Assembly (NCBI GenBank): GCA_030429605.1
Contig: JAUIEV010000002.1
Coordinates: 310,001 to 374,000, forward strand
Length of the DNA: 64,000 nucleotides
From: Chlamydiia bacterium
Lineage (GTDB): Bacteria > Chlamydiota > Chlamydiia > Chlamydiales > Simkaniaceae
Reading direction: 5' to 3'
In this document: piece by piece, positions 34,864 to 44,284 of the stretch
Position numbering within the stretch: position 1 is the stretch's first letter
How the letters are laid out: every line of letters starts with the position of its first letter
Translations under genes and position numbers: made by a program
Notes under the pieces: generated by a model
What the model was told of the DNA's origin: nothing
The model's input: only the letters and a program-made list of their open reading frames with translations
Database searches by the model: none

Positions 34864-36693
34864 TCAAGCGTTTTTCGAAGGTGTCTCTTTATTTGATACT
34901 TTGCAATATCGATTGAGTACATCCTCATCATTTTCCATGTACCCTTTAAAAATAAGCCCTTTTGAAGGATCAATCGTGACGAGTTGCCCTTCCCTGAGTA
35001 ATCCGAGCGCCCCATCAGCACGCAGGACAAGTGGAATTTCTAAGCGCCGAGAAATTGTAATTGCCGCTTTCTCCGAATCAACATCTTCTGGGTGGTTTTG
35101 CAAGATAATTCCTGAAGCTTCAGTCAGTATTGTCTCATATTCTTCATCACATTGAGATAAGACAACAATTTTTCCACGTAAAAAATAGTGCGTATCTTTT
35201 TGATGCGCTTCAATGAGTGCAATTTTTCCGTGAGCTTTCCGCCCTTTTCTTGGCTCCCCTCGAACAAGGACATCACCAATGTTATCCACAAGCATGGTAT
35301 TCGTTGTTCCTGCAATGCCAAAAGGCGATCCAGCAGTAATCACAACAAGATCACCATATTTCACGAGTGCATTTTGAAGAGCAAAACAGCTTGCAACATC
35401 AATTCCTTGGGTTAAGTTTTTTACCTCTTCCAGGACCGGAACAACTCCCCAAGATAAAGCCATTTGATGGTACGTTTTTTCAGAGTTGGTTACAGCTAAA
35501 ATAGGCATTTCCGGGCGAAACCGGGACATTGCTTTTGCAGTATATCCTGAACTTGTAAAGGCAAATATTGCGGATGCTTCTGCACTGTATGCAGTTTTCA
35601 CTGTAGCTAATGCAACTGAAGATGAAATATCGTGAAACTTGAGTCTCGTCATTTCTTTGTAAAAGAGCTCAGCATAGTTAAAGTCTGACTCTGCTTCTTC
35701 AACGATTTCCCGCATAATTCTGACAGCTTCGATTGGATATTTTCCAACAGCTGTTTCTCCGGAAAGCATAACCGCTGAGGTGCTATCATAAATTGCATTT
35801 GCGACATCCGACGCTTCCGCTCTCGTGGGGAGAGGGTTATGAATCATTGACTCTAGCATTTGTGTCGCAGTGACAACCGGCTTAAAAGCGCAGTAGCTTT
35901 TTCGGATCATCATTTTTTGTAGCTTTGGAACATGCGTCAGCGGAAGCTCTACTCCTAAATCACCACGCGCAACCATGATCCCATCTGAAACCTGCAAAAT
36001 CCCGTCAAAATTTTTGACGCCAAGTGCAGATTCTATTTTAGATATAACCAGAATATCTGCTTTTTTCTTTGAGGCTAAAAGTTTTTTAATTTCTAAAACA
36101 TGTTCCGGTGTTCGAATAAATGATGCTGCAATGATATCAATATCCTGTTCACATCCAAACGTAATATCCTTTATATCTTGCTGTGTCATTGCAGGAAGTT
36201 CGAGTTTAGCATATGGAATATTCACGCCCTTATTGCTCGAAATCGTTCCCTCATTCTCAACTTTTAACACTGCCTCATTTTCATTTACGGAAAGGACATG
36301 CGTTGACACATAACCATCATCAATAAGCACGTTCATTTTCAGCTCTAATGCATCAATAACATGAGGAGGATCCACATTGAGTATTCCAGGCCCAATTTTC
36401 TTAGGGTCTTTCACCAGAGTAATCGTGTCTCCTTTTTTGACAGAAAGAGGTGTCTCCACCTTGCCGACCCGGATCTCCGGACCTTTTGTATCAAGCATGA
36501 TTGCAAGTGGTCTATCAAGCTCTTTTCGCGCTTTTTTAAGACGCTCTATCACTTCAGCATGCTGCTCGTGAGTGCCGTGACTAAAGTTGAGCCGAGCAAC
36601 ATTCATCCCAGCTTTCATTAGTTTAAGAATTTGTGGATAACTCGATACAGAAGGACCGATAGTACAGATGATTTTTGTTCTACGAAAATCCAA
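34864..36693 (-). CDS. pyk: Pyruvate kinase with C-terminal phosphohistidine-like domain
   Basis: Converts phosphoenolpyruvate and ADP to pyruvate and ATP. Motifs: RRTKIICTIGPSV, RLNFSHGTHEQH, MLDTKGPEIRVG, ISKIESALGVKNFDGI (catalytic Lys), VARGDLGVELP and TATQMLESM. At 609 residues it exceeds the ordinary ~480; residues from about 500 resemble the swivelling domain of PEP-utilising enzymes found on Bacillus-type pyruvate kinases, without the phosphorylatable His. The start is TTG at 36691-36693, supported by GAGG (complement of 36701-36704) seven bases upstream; no ATG fits the N-terminus. Confidence 0.95.
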   Translation of the reverse strand: MDFRRTKIICTIGPSVSSYPQILKLMKAGMNVARLNFSHGTHEQHAEVIERLKKARKELDRPLAIMLDTKGPEIRVGKVETPLSVKKGDTITLVKDPKKIGPGILNVDPPHVIDALELKMNVLIDDGYVSTHVLSVNENEAVLKVENEGTISSNKGVNIPYAKLELPAMTQQDIKDITFGCEQDIDIIAASFIRTPEHVLEIKKLLASKKKADILVISKIESALGVKNFDGILQVSDGIMVARGDLGVELPLTHVPKLQKMMIRKSYCAFKPVVTATQMLESMIHNPLPTRAEASDVANAIYDSTSAVMLSGETAVGKYPIEAVRIMREIVEEAESDFNYAELFYKEMTRLKFHDISSSVALATVKTAYSAEASAIFAFTSSGYTAKAMSRFRPEMPILAVTNSEKTYHQMALSWGVVPVLEEVKNLTQGIDVASCFALQNALVKYGDLVVITAGSPFGIAGTTNTMLVDNIGDVLVRGEPRKGRKAHGKIALIEAHQKDTHYFLRGKIVVLSQCDEEYETILTEASGIILQNHPEDVDSEKAAITISRRLEIPLVLRADGALGLLREGQLVTIDPSKGLIFKGYMENDEDVLNRYCKVSNKETPSKNA

Positions 36694-36828
36694 GATATAG
36701 CCTCTTCACTTATTGCGTGAACTCACTATACAAATTACATAGAATGCACAAAAGGATTTTTTATACCGTCGATGGACTCAGTGTATAGAGCGGTAAAATG
36801 ACATGAAATGCGCAATGTATATGAAATA

Positions 36829-38430
36829 CTACGAGCATGCACTATGTGTGAGCCAAAACTTATAAAAAAGGTCTGGCCGTCCAAGCCACCCAAAAAACTT
36901 TCGGCGAAATTTATCCCACCCTTTTTGTCGATTATCAAGGAGCCTACTGAGCTCATAATGCTGCTCAGCAACTTGGTTTGAAAGCGTTATCACTGAATAG
37001 TGCCTTTCAAGTGGTGTTTGCCCTCTAAATTCAGATGCCGTTGTTTCTCTTAGGTGCGGACCAAAAAGCGACTGATATATCAAAGAAATAGTTTCAAATG
37101 GGCTTGCAGGTCTCATTGGATTATCAGGAACACTGGTAGGAGCTTTCTGCCCTGGACGTAATGGGAATACATACGTTACTTCCAGATCTATTTTATCTGG
37201 ATCACAGAAAAGCCCGGCATGCCCGTCTCCCATCAGCCTGACGAGGTCATCATAGTCAAAGATCATATTCACTTTAATCTTTTGCTCGAGTCCCCTCACC
37301 TTTTCAGCAAGGAGCTGAAGCGTGTATAAATCAAGCCCCGGATTTCCAACTGTTGAAACTTTCCGAACACGGTTAAGGAAAAGACACATATCGAAAAAGG
37401 CAAGAGCTCCACCAAGAGACATTCCTGTTAAGTCAACTTTCTCATCTACAGTTTCAACAAACCCCAGCTCCGGCCGTGTTAACAGATCATTGGTTTCATC
37501 ATACGTAGCAATTGCTCCTGCAGCTCCAAGATTTGGATGAAGATCAATAAGCCCTGTTTCCCATCCTCTTGGAACGGTGCTATTCGTGACCTGTGTCCCT
37601 AAATGAGAAATAACACTCGGACAATCGAGCGTATTCATTGACTTATGAAAGAATTTGTAACATCCATGCTGGTTGATCATCCTAAAAACATACGTGTATC
37701 CTTCCGGGTGCGGAATGACCGTTCCTTCCGGCATATAGTAGTTGTAGACTTTCTTGACTCTGCGAATAACTTCTGCAAGTTCTGTGTGATCTGAGCTGCT
37801 TCTCATTTCCTCAACAAGGAAGACGCGCTTCTTCATCTGTTGCAGCGCACCGTCCCCAAAATCAGGTTCTCCACGCTTCGTAAACTCAGGGATACAATGA
37901 CAGAATAATACGTTAACGTCATCGAATGGGATTGCTAAGTCATATAAAATATCGAAGTCTGTTTTTCTTAAATCGCCAAAATCATGTTCCCGAAAATGCG
38001 TATGTAGCTCTTTTTCTTGTTGTTTCGACATGTGCAGGTAGCCGCAGTGTCCTTCTCGAATATCCCAATAGATTCGTCGAATATCATTCAAGCGAACATC
38101 ACCCATACCTGCAAAAATTAATTTTACATCTCGTGCAGATAGAGATAAGCCATGTGTGTGCTTATAGGATATGTCGAGCCCCCATCGATCTGAGACTTCC
38201 TTGACACGCCATTCACCGAAAGAATCATATAAAAATTTTATTGAGTCTTGGTTTTTCTTCTTAAAGGAACTCGGAAGCATGAAAGACAGGACTGCCGGAA
38301 CGAATTGATACATATTCAATCCAAAGGAACACAAAAACTCTTCATCTTCAGATGAAAACGTAACCCTATTGATATCCCAAGAGTTCTGTATAGTTGAAGC
38401 AATGACTTCAAACGATTCTTTATGACCCAT
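36829..38430 (-). CDS. Lipase-like orphan (alpha/beta-hydrolase nucleophile motif)
   Basis: A 533-residue protein of no family I can name. It contains VDLTGMSLGGALAFFDMCL, where GMSLGG is the GxSxG nucleophile elbow of lipases and related hydrolases (Ser about residue 338). Further on, FDYDDLVRLMGDGHAG (about 390-405) offers candidate Asp and His for a triad. No signal peptide is seen; a hydrophobic stretch NMYQFVPAVLSFMLPSSF lies near residue 45. The N-terminal 250 residues are unlike any hydrolase I know. Start ATG 38430 is preferred over GTG 38442. It stands alone between pyk and the barrel operon, and could be a secreted effector; that is inference. Confidence 0.7.
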   Translation of the reverse strand: MGHKESFEVIASTIQNSWDINRVTFSSEDEEFLCSFGLNMYQFVPAVLSFMLPSSFKKKNQDSIKFLYDSFGEWRVKEVSDRWGLDISYKHTHGLSLSARDVKLIFAGMGDVRLNDIRRIYWDIREGHCGYLHMSKQQEKELHTHFREHDFGDLRKTDFDILYDLAIPFDDVNVLFCHCIPEFTKRGEPDFGDGALQQMKKRVFLVEEMRSSSDHTELAEVIRRVKKVYNYYMPEGTVIPHPEGYTYVFRMINQHGCYKFFHKSMNTLDCPSVISHLGTQVTNSTVPRGWETGLIDLHPNLGAAGAIATYDETNDLLTRPELGFVETVDEKVDLTGMSLGGALAFFDMCLFLNRVRKVSTVGNPGLDLYTLQLLAEKVRGLEQKIKVNMIFDYDDLVRLMGDGHAGLFCDPDKIDLEVTYVFPLRPGQKAPTSVPDNPMRPASPFETISLIYQSLFGPHLRETTASEFRGQTPLERHYSVITLSNQVAEQHYELSRLLDNRQKGWDKFRRKFFGWLGRPDLFYKFWLTHSACS

Positions 38431-38502
38431 GATTCTCCACACGAATTTTGAATGAATTATACAAAAAATGGAGAATAAAGAGTATTTCAGAAATAAATTG
38501 AT

Positions 38503-38543
38503 AAAAAAACCCTTATTTTGAATTTAAATCAAAATAAGGGTTT
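38503..38543 (-). terminator. Strong terminator of the propeller/barrel operon
   Basis: A 15-base perfect stem, AAACCCTTATTTTGA (38507-38521) with TCAAAATAAGGGTTT (38529-38543), has a seven-base loop. On the reverse strand it runs into Ts (A-run 38503-38509), just after the barrel gene ending at 38570. Confidence 0.92.
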
Positions 38544-38569
38544 CATCGATGACATCAGTCAAATAAACC

Positions 38570-39628
38570 TTAGAAATCGAATTTTAGATCGATAAAGTAC
38601 CGCTGGAGCGACATGTCGTAGTCAAGCTCATTTAACGCGCTTGTCATGTCATACCGAATGAACTGATTCCAGTAGTAACTCATTTGATACCCAATACGTG
38701 CAGCGACGTAGATCCGCTCGTCATGGAAAAAGTCACCATATCCGAGACCAAAGTTGAGGTCAACTTGCGGAATGTATTGGTTAAAAGCTGAGGTATCAAT
38801 AAATTTTGAACCATTTGAGCTATATTCCTGCTCCATGTTCAGCTTAAACTTTCCAGCAAGAAGGGCTCCCGATGGTTCAGAGAAGAGATACCATGTTGGT
38901 CTGAAATAGTAGTTCAGGTTAAGTCCCATGCGAGGACCAAGCCCAAAAAACTTTGAAGAAATGGTATTTTTCAAATATGCAGAAACAGTATCAGACGCAA
39001 TCGACTCTTTCAGCTCATTGTGCTGGATCGTTTGAGTCTGTTTAATATCTGCAATCATTCCACCAATGTGTCCACGAATAGACATGTTTTTGCTTGTGAA
39101 AAAAGATTTACCAAGCTCTAGCTCATACGTGTACATATCTGTTTGAAAGGTACCTGTTGCATTTTCTGAATATGAGAATGCTGTATTATTTCCAGGAACA
39201 GCTGGTGAAATGCGTGTTATAAGTACATCACCTCCATCAACTGAGGTACCAGATGTTTCAGAAAAATAGAGAAAGTTGAAGTATACATCCCACTCAACAG
39301 GCATGATGTTATACCCAATTCCAACAGTAAAACCGGGGCCCCAGTCAAACGATTGGTTGTAGTGCTTGTATGAAGTAATCGTGCCGTTGTTCGCAATTGC
39401 ACGAGTACTTTGTGTTTCTGCAACTTCAGCTCCATATGTTCTTGATTTTCCCCAGAAAAACTCGAACGTTGTGTAAAAATATGGATCCTCAATACAAGGA
39501 ATTCCATTTGGTACCAACGCTCCTACCGTATCAACGGGAGTTGAGATGAGCTCTGGGCCCTTCTCTTGACCTGCAAAGCCACAAACAGTTGCACATGCAG
39601 CGAGAAAGGTTCCTATTTTATGTTTCAT
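38570..39628 (-). CDS. Legionella-type outer-membrane porin, second copy
   Basis: A 352-residue barrel with signal peptide (MKHKIGTFLAACATVCGFAG), then PYFYTTFEFFWGKSRTYGAE and WGPGFTVGIGYNIMPVEWDV, the same plan as the barrel at 33701, and a terminal strand ending LKFDF. It starts 31 bases after the stop of the last repeat protein, with GGAG well spaced from its ATG, and is followed by a strong terminator. It is therefore probably the last gene of an operon with the four upstream secreted repeat proteins. Confidence 0.82.
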   Translation of the reverse strand: MKHKIGTFLAACATVCGFAGQEKGPELISTPVDTVGALVPNGIPCIEDPYFYTTFEFFWGKSRTYGAEVAETQSTRAIANNGTITSYKHYNQSFDWGPGFTVGIGYNIMPVEWDVYFNFLYFSETSGTSVDGGDVLITRISPAVPGNNTAFSYSENATGTFQTDMYTYELELGKSFFTSKNMSIRGHIGGMIADIKQTQTIQHNELKESIASDTVSAYLKNTISSKFFGLGPRMGLNLNYYFRPTWYLFSEPSGALLAGKFKLNMEQEYSSNGSKFIDTSAFNQYIPQVDLNFGLGYGDFFHDERIYVAARIGYQMSYYWNQFIRYDMTSALNELDYDMSLQRYFIDLKFDF

Positions 39629-39659
39629 AGCGCTCCAGCGTTATCAATATTGTTAAAAA

Positions 39660-41147
39660 CTACTCAGTGGAAACTTCAACTTCACCAGACACTTGGTTAA
39701 AAGCTGATAGCCCCCGAAGTCTATATGTATTTCCTTTATACAGTGATGCTCGAAGTACGCCACCGGATACTTCCCCACGAAAGCTTCCGAGCACATCGTT
39801 TCCTTCTCGATCTAGCACCTGCATCCACGGCATAGACACCTGTGGAGTCCACATAAATCTCGTATCACCCTTCTGTTGAAATGAACGTGCAGTCTGAGGC
39901 AGCGTGTTCAAAGATGCAGGTGTAAAAAAGGTTGTGTAAAGGGATTCATCATCATCCGATTTAATAATTGTTACCCCTGTTCCATTTGTAGAAAGCTGCA
40001 AGATTGGATAGTTGTTATTCACATCCTCATCGACAATCTCTTGTGCATCATCCCATGTATATCCGTTATACACAGAAGCACTCAGCCCACTATCTTTTTG
40101 GTATACAGCAAGGGCACCACCTTGATCTATATTTCTCACTCGTGCATACGTTACATCTGTACTTTCGACAATTCGCTCATACGTTGCAAAAGTGCCATTT
40201 GTACATTTCACAGCACCAACGCCTTCAATCCCATCTTCATCAATATCAAAAACAATGAATCCTTCATTTTCATTATTCAAACAAACTGCAGGTCCATCAG
40301 AAGCAGCATCGAATACAGTTTGTGTTGTCTCCCAACGTGTCCCATTAAAGAATGCAGCCTGTGTGGCTATATCATCACCATCATCAGAAAGGGTCCATGC
40401 TGCTAAAATGCATCCATTGTCATTGATCGCAATTGGTTGATTAGACCAGTTTTCAGGAAGCTGTGCATCAACAGACCCATCTGTCAGGTTTCGAGGACTT
40501 GTCCATGAACCATTTCTATACCGAGCAGTCTGCACAATGTGGTTTCCTCCACCATCAGTGTCCAAGTCCCAAATAGCACACGCTTGACTGTTGTTGTTGA
40601 CAACAACATATCCCGAGTCGAAATCATCATCCCCAGTTGTTAACTCAGTTGCAGATGCATCCCACGATCCATTTTGAAACCTTTTCGAGAAAATCCCTCC
40701 GACTGTAGCTGTTTCCCATACGCACACACCAAAGCCATTATCTCCAAGAGCGACTGATGAGTCATGTCCATTTGTTGTGAGGACTTCTCGCGCAGACCAA
40801 CTTGTCCCATTGTAGTACCATCCGTACACTTCATCAGGTGATGCAGACGAGTTTGTTGCTGTAAGCAATGCTTGACCGGTCGCATTCATACTGAGCGCTA
40901 CATCTTGCAGATTTGCAGAGGCGTCATAGAGTGTTTGTTGCACCCCCCATTCAGATCCATTCCAAACGCGGAAATACAAAATATCTGCAGTGGTATCAAA
41001 ATACACAGCCAATCCTTGACCACGTGCATCAAGACCAACATTGTATTCATCAATTTCGTTTCCGGAACCAGGAAACAAGTTGTCAACATCAGACCATGTG
41101 CCAGCACAAAGCTGGCTACATAAAAAGATATATGGCATCCATTTCAT
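39660..41147 (-). CDS. Secreted eight-repeat protein, propeller-like (paralogue 4 in transcription order)
   Basis: A 495-residue protein with signal peptide (MKWMPYIFLCSQLCA). About eight repeats of 40-48 residues follow, each with a pattern such as VALSMNATGQALLTAT then YYNGTSWSAREVL: a strand with Asn/Gly, a hydrophobic/Trp strand, and NGxxW near the end. This is what a beta-propeller or BNR-like repeat looks like. The last ~80 residues form a separate beta domain (fibronectin III-like texture, ending SAFNQVSGEVEVSTE). It is strongly acidic. It is most similar to the neighbour at 41210. Function unknown; probably surface or periplasmic. Confidence 0.8.
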   Translation of the reverse strand: MKWMPYIFLCSQLCAGTWSDVDNLFPGSGNEIDEYNVGLDARGQGLAVYFDTTADILYFRVWNGSEWGVQQTLYDASANLQDVALSMNATGQALLTATNSSASPDEVYGWYYNGTSWSAREVLTTNGHDSSVALGDNGFGVCVWETATVGGIFSKRFQNGSWDASATELTTGDDDFDSGYVVVNNNSQACAIWDLDTDGGGNHIVQTARYRNGSWTSPRNLTDGSVDAQLPENWSNQPIAINDNGCILAAWTLSDDGDDIATQAAFFNGTRWETTQTVFDAASDGPAVCLNNENEGFIVFDIDEDGIEGVGAVKCTNGTFATYERIVESTDVTYARVRNIDQGGALAVYQKDSGLSASVYNGYTWDDAQEIVDEDVNNNYPILQLSTNGTGVTIIKSDDDESLYTTFFTPASLNTLPQTARSFQQKGDTRFMWTPQVSMPWMQVLDREGNDVLGSFRGEVSGGVLRASLYKGNTYRLRGLSAFNQVSGEVEVSTE

Positions 41148-41209
41148 CGTAAAAAACTCTTTTTCAAAAAAAAGTAAAAAAAGTTTGGAAATACCTCAAC
41201 CATTTTTCT

Positions 41210-42673
41210 TTATTCCTCTTGAACAAGTACACTTGAAGAACGTTGATTAAACGGTGATATTCCTTGGACTTTCAACCGTCCTGATTTGTACAAATAGTTT
41301 GGAAGAACTGCCTCACCACCTGCAATAAATGGAGAGCTCACCGCTTGCCCTGTCAGTGTATCGGTGAGCTGTAACTGATTGATTCCAGTCTGCTGAGAGG
41401 GTGCCCACGTACATCTTAAAGCATTTTTTGTAGGAATTGCCTTCACATTTTGAGGAGGCGTTGACGCAGGTGACGGTGTAAATACAGAAGCGTAAAGCGC
41501 TTCTTCATCTTCATCCTCGACAAGCGCAATAGCTGAGCCATTTTTTGATAGGGCAAGAATTGGATACGCTTCATAAATATCAAAGTCATCGTCCATGATC
41601 ACGTCTGCCTCCGCCCACGATGACCCATCATACGTCATGCCGGCAAGCCCATCGTCATAGTCAAATACAACGAGTGCACCACCTTGATTCATACACTGAA
41701 CTTTTGGGTAGTATACATCAGGACCTTCATCAGGGAAAATTTCTTGTGCTTCTGCAATGTTTCCATTGGTCACTTTACTTATCCACACTTCGTCACTATC
41801 TTCAAAAGCAACAAATCCATTGTCATGATCATCAAGACATACTGAAGGCTCTTCATTATCGTCATCATAAACAGTCTGCACGTTCCAGGTTGAACCATTG
41901 TAAAACGCCGCCTCAACAGTTCCATCTCCTTCCCATGCACACAAAACGTGCCCGCTTTCATTCATTGCCACACACTGAGCTGCCCAATTAGAAGGGAATG
42001 CAGCGTAGTCTCCTTCTTCTGTCAAAGCAAATTGATCTTCCCACTGTCCATTTCTATAAAATGCACCAAGGATTTGCTCTCCCTCTCTGTCCCACATCAC
42101 GACGGCAGTGTTGTTATTGTTAATAGCAGCCCACGGAGAGTCCATCTCTCCCTCTTCACTTATTTGTGTTGGAGCGTCTGCCCACGTCCCATTTTGAAAT
42201 GTGATCGCTTCGATTGGTCCTGTCTCATTAACTTCCCAAGCAACGACACCAAATCCATTATTGTTAAAAACACACGTTGGATCATCACCGTTTTGATCAT
42301 CTGTGAGCTGCACGGCATCCGACCAATCAGATCCGTCATAGTACCACCCATAGATATCTTCAAGATCTTCATATGTTGCTGCCATAAGCGCTTGCCCCTG
42401 CGCATTCATACTAAGACTCATGTTTTTAAATGTTCGCGAACCTACCCCTGGAGTGTCAATTTCAACAGCAGCTTCCCATTCGCTTCCATTCCATTTCCTT
42501 GACAACAAAACATAATCATCATCGTCAAACCAAACAACAAGTCCATTTCCATTTGCATCCATAGAAACGTTGTAATCGTAGATCGTGTTTGATTCTGAAA
42601 CCAAATTTACAGGCTCTGACCAGGTATTTGCAAAACACCATCCACAGAAAAGAGTAAGAAAAAAATATCTCAT
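41210..42673 (-). CDS. Secreted eight-repeat protein, propeller-like (paralogue 3 in transcription order)
   Basis: A 487-residue protein with signal peptide (MRYFFLTLFCGWCFA), then NTWSEPVNL and eight repeats, for example VSMDANGNGLVVWFDDDD followed by WNGSEWEAAVEI. Asp/Glu runs in the loops (DDDD, DEDEE) suggest calcium binding. The C-terminal domain from about residue 405 ends GISPFNQRSSSVLVQEE, close to that of paralogue 4 (GLSAFNQVSGEVEV), so these two are the most recent duplicates. It sits 62 bases before the next paralogue. Confidence 0.8.
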   Translation of the reverse strand: MRYFFLTLFCGWCFANTWSEPVNLVSESNTIYDYNVSMDANGNGLVVWFDDDDYVLLSRKWNGSEWEAAVEIDTPGVGSRTFKNMSLSMNAQGQALMAATYEDLEDIYGWYYDGSDWSDAVQLTDDQNGDDPTCVFNNNGFGVVAWEVNETGPIEAITFQNGTWADAPTQISEEGEMDSPWAAINNNNTAVVMWDREGEQILGAFYRNGQWEDQFALTEEGDYAAFPSNWAAQCVAMNESGHVLCAWEGDGTVEAAFYNGSTWNVQTVYDDDNEEPSVCLDDHDNGFVAFEDSDEVWISKVTNGNIAEAQEIFPDEGPDVYYPKVQCMNQGGALVVFDYDDGLAGMTYDGSSWAEADVIMDDDFDIYEAYPILALSKNGSAIALVEDEDEEALYASVFTPSPASTPPQNVKAIPTKNALRCTWAPSQQTGINQLQLTDTLTGQAVSSPFIAGGEAVLPNYLYKSGRLKVQGISPFNQRSSSVLVQEE

Positions 42674-42738
42674 ACATTCACCAAATTTTTTTTATGAACC
42701 GTACTAAAAGCACACTTTAACTCTCAATATTTTTCTTT

Positions 42739-44187
42739 TCAAAAAAACACGCGCATTGGAGCTGACTCTTCTCCACTCTCGTTTTCTGTCCGAATAAGAA
42801 TATATCCAGTTGGTTTGTATAACGTACCGATATTGACTGTGATACCTCCACTTGAACCTGTTGTAGAACCTATGCGCCTTTCTCCACTTGGATCATAGAC
42901 ATGTACCGTTTCTACAGAACTTATGGGAGACCAGACAATAGACAGGAGATTTTTTTCTTGTGAAGCACGCACGTTTTCTACCTGATCAGGTCTATTCAAT
43001 GGATCAAATATCAGAGCATAAAGCGAAGCGTTTCCATCTGGAAAGACTGTCGATGCATAGCCTGTAGTTGCATTTGTAAAAACCGAGAGATCTCCGATTC
43101 CCTCTAGCTCATCTGTCAGGCTAAGAGGTGGACCAAAGCTTGAACCGTCATATTCAACTGAATACATATTATCGAAGTTATTTATGAGGACAAAACCCTG
43201 TCCATTTTGACGTATTGAAGTATATTGAAAAGAAAAAAATCCTGTTTCAAGATCACCTGAAACTCCCACAGCCTCATCAAATGTATCTCCTTCTCCTACA
43301 CTTGCACTGACAATAGGCTCTTCTGAATAAAATGCTGATAGCGTTTGAAAAGAACTATTTATCGAAACGCCTGGTATACCACCTCCCACTTCAAGAGGAG
43401 TCAGTGTATCCCAGCTGCTATTTTGAAAAATGGCAAAATAAATAACCCCTTCACCTGTTACAGCCCCGATGAGTATTTCTCCGTTATTGTTCATCGCAAC
43501 AGATGGCAATAAAAAAGCAGGGTTTATTTCTCCTAAATCTTCGCTCTCTTCAAATGAACCACTTACATACCGGTTGGAATAGAGCTCATCGGAATCACTT
43601 AGCCAGACTACAACTCCCTCTCCTTCATCGTTGCTTGACAGACTGAAAACCTCAGTTACTTCGATTCCATCCGATAACGAAACAGCAAAATTCCAATCGC
43701 TCCCTGAAGAATCAATTCCATACAGACTATCGTCCGTTCCTACAAACCCTATTATTGCTTTCCCATTATCGCTAAGAGAAATGAGTGGCGGGAGGGACAC
43801 AGCCACATCTGTACCCGGTCCTGTAAAATTTATTTGCTCAGGCACATTCCATTCTTGAGACGAAGGAGAATATCGCGAAGCAAATACGTTCGAATCACTT
43901 CTATATACAACGATTGCCTCACCAGAGCTCCTATATCCAACACTGATTGACTCTATATTTTCATCTTCAACAATTTTAATACTCTCACTAAGACTGTTCC
44001 CATTCCAAAAACGAGAATAAGCAGCTCCGTCTTTGATCCACACAAACGCAGCCTTTCCATTTGTTGCAATGTCTGTCGAGTAGGAGTAATAGTCTCCTAC
44101 ATCTGAATCTATAAAAAGTGGCTCACTCCATTCTCCATGGAGAATAAAAGAACAGATACAAATACATATACAGAATACTTTTCTCAT
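42739..44187 (-). CDS. Secreted eight-repeat protein, propeller-like (paralogue 2 in transcription order)
   Basis: A 482-residue protein. The start at 44187 is fixed by AGGAAG upstream and gives a Cys-rich signal peptide (MRKVFCICICICSFILHG), then EWSEPLF. Repeats resemble those of the neighbours (TDIATNGKAAFVWIKDG, SLSDNGKAIIGFVGTDD, VAMNNNGEILIGAVTGE), but NGxxW is less regular. The C-terminal domain (TVHVYDPSGERRIGSTTG, LYKPTGYILIRTENESG) is closer to paralogue 1 than to 3 and 4 and looks like a fibronectin III or sorting-type domain. Confidence 0.8.
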   Translation of the reverse strand: MRKVFCICICICSFILHGEWSEPLFIDSDVGDYYSYSTDIATNGKAAFVWIKDGAAYSRFWNGNSLSESIKIVEDENIESISVGYRSSGEAIVVYRSDSNVFASRYSPSSQEWNVPEQINFTGPGTDVAVSLPPLISLSDNGKAIIGFVGTDDSLYGIDSSGSDWNFAVSLSDGIEVTEVFSLSSNDEGEGVVVWLSDSDELYSNRYVSGSFEESEDLGEINPAFLLPSVAMNNNGEILIGAVTGEGVIYFAIFQNSSWDTLTPLEVGGGIPGVSINSSFQTLSAFYSEEPIVSASVGEGDTFDEAVGVSGDLETGFFSFQYTSIRQNGQGFVLINNFDNMYSVEYDGSSFGPPLSLTDELEGIGDLSVFTNATTGYASTVFPDGNASLYALIFDPLNRPDQVENVRASQEKNLLSIVWSPISSVETVHVYDPSGERRIGSTTGSSGGITVNIGTLYKPTGYILIRTENESGEESAPMRVFF

Positions 44188-44284
44188 TTTTCTTCCTGCG
44201 TTAGAAACACACCCATTTGCTTCTTCTTGAAATATGAACTTATTGCACAAGAGATTGTGTTTTATATTTTTTTTAAATTCTCTC

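Noticed and set aside
38500-38550. Possible mobile-element terminal repeat (15-base perfect inverted repeat)
   Set aside because: It is a single hairpin with a short loop and T-run at a gene end, with no transposase nearby, so a terminator explains it.
40004-42502. Forward open frames up to 184 residues opposite the repeat-protein genes
   Set aside because: His/Ser/Cys-rich composition typical of antisense shadows of NGxxW and Asp-rich codons.
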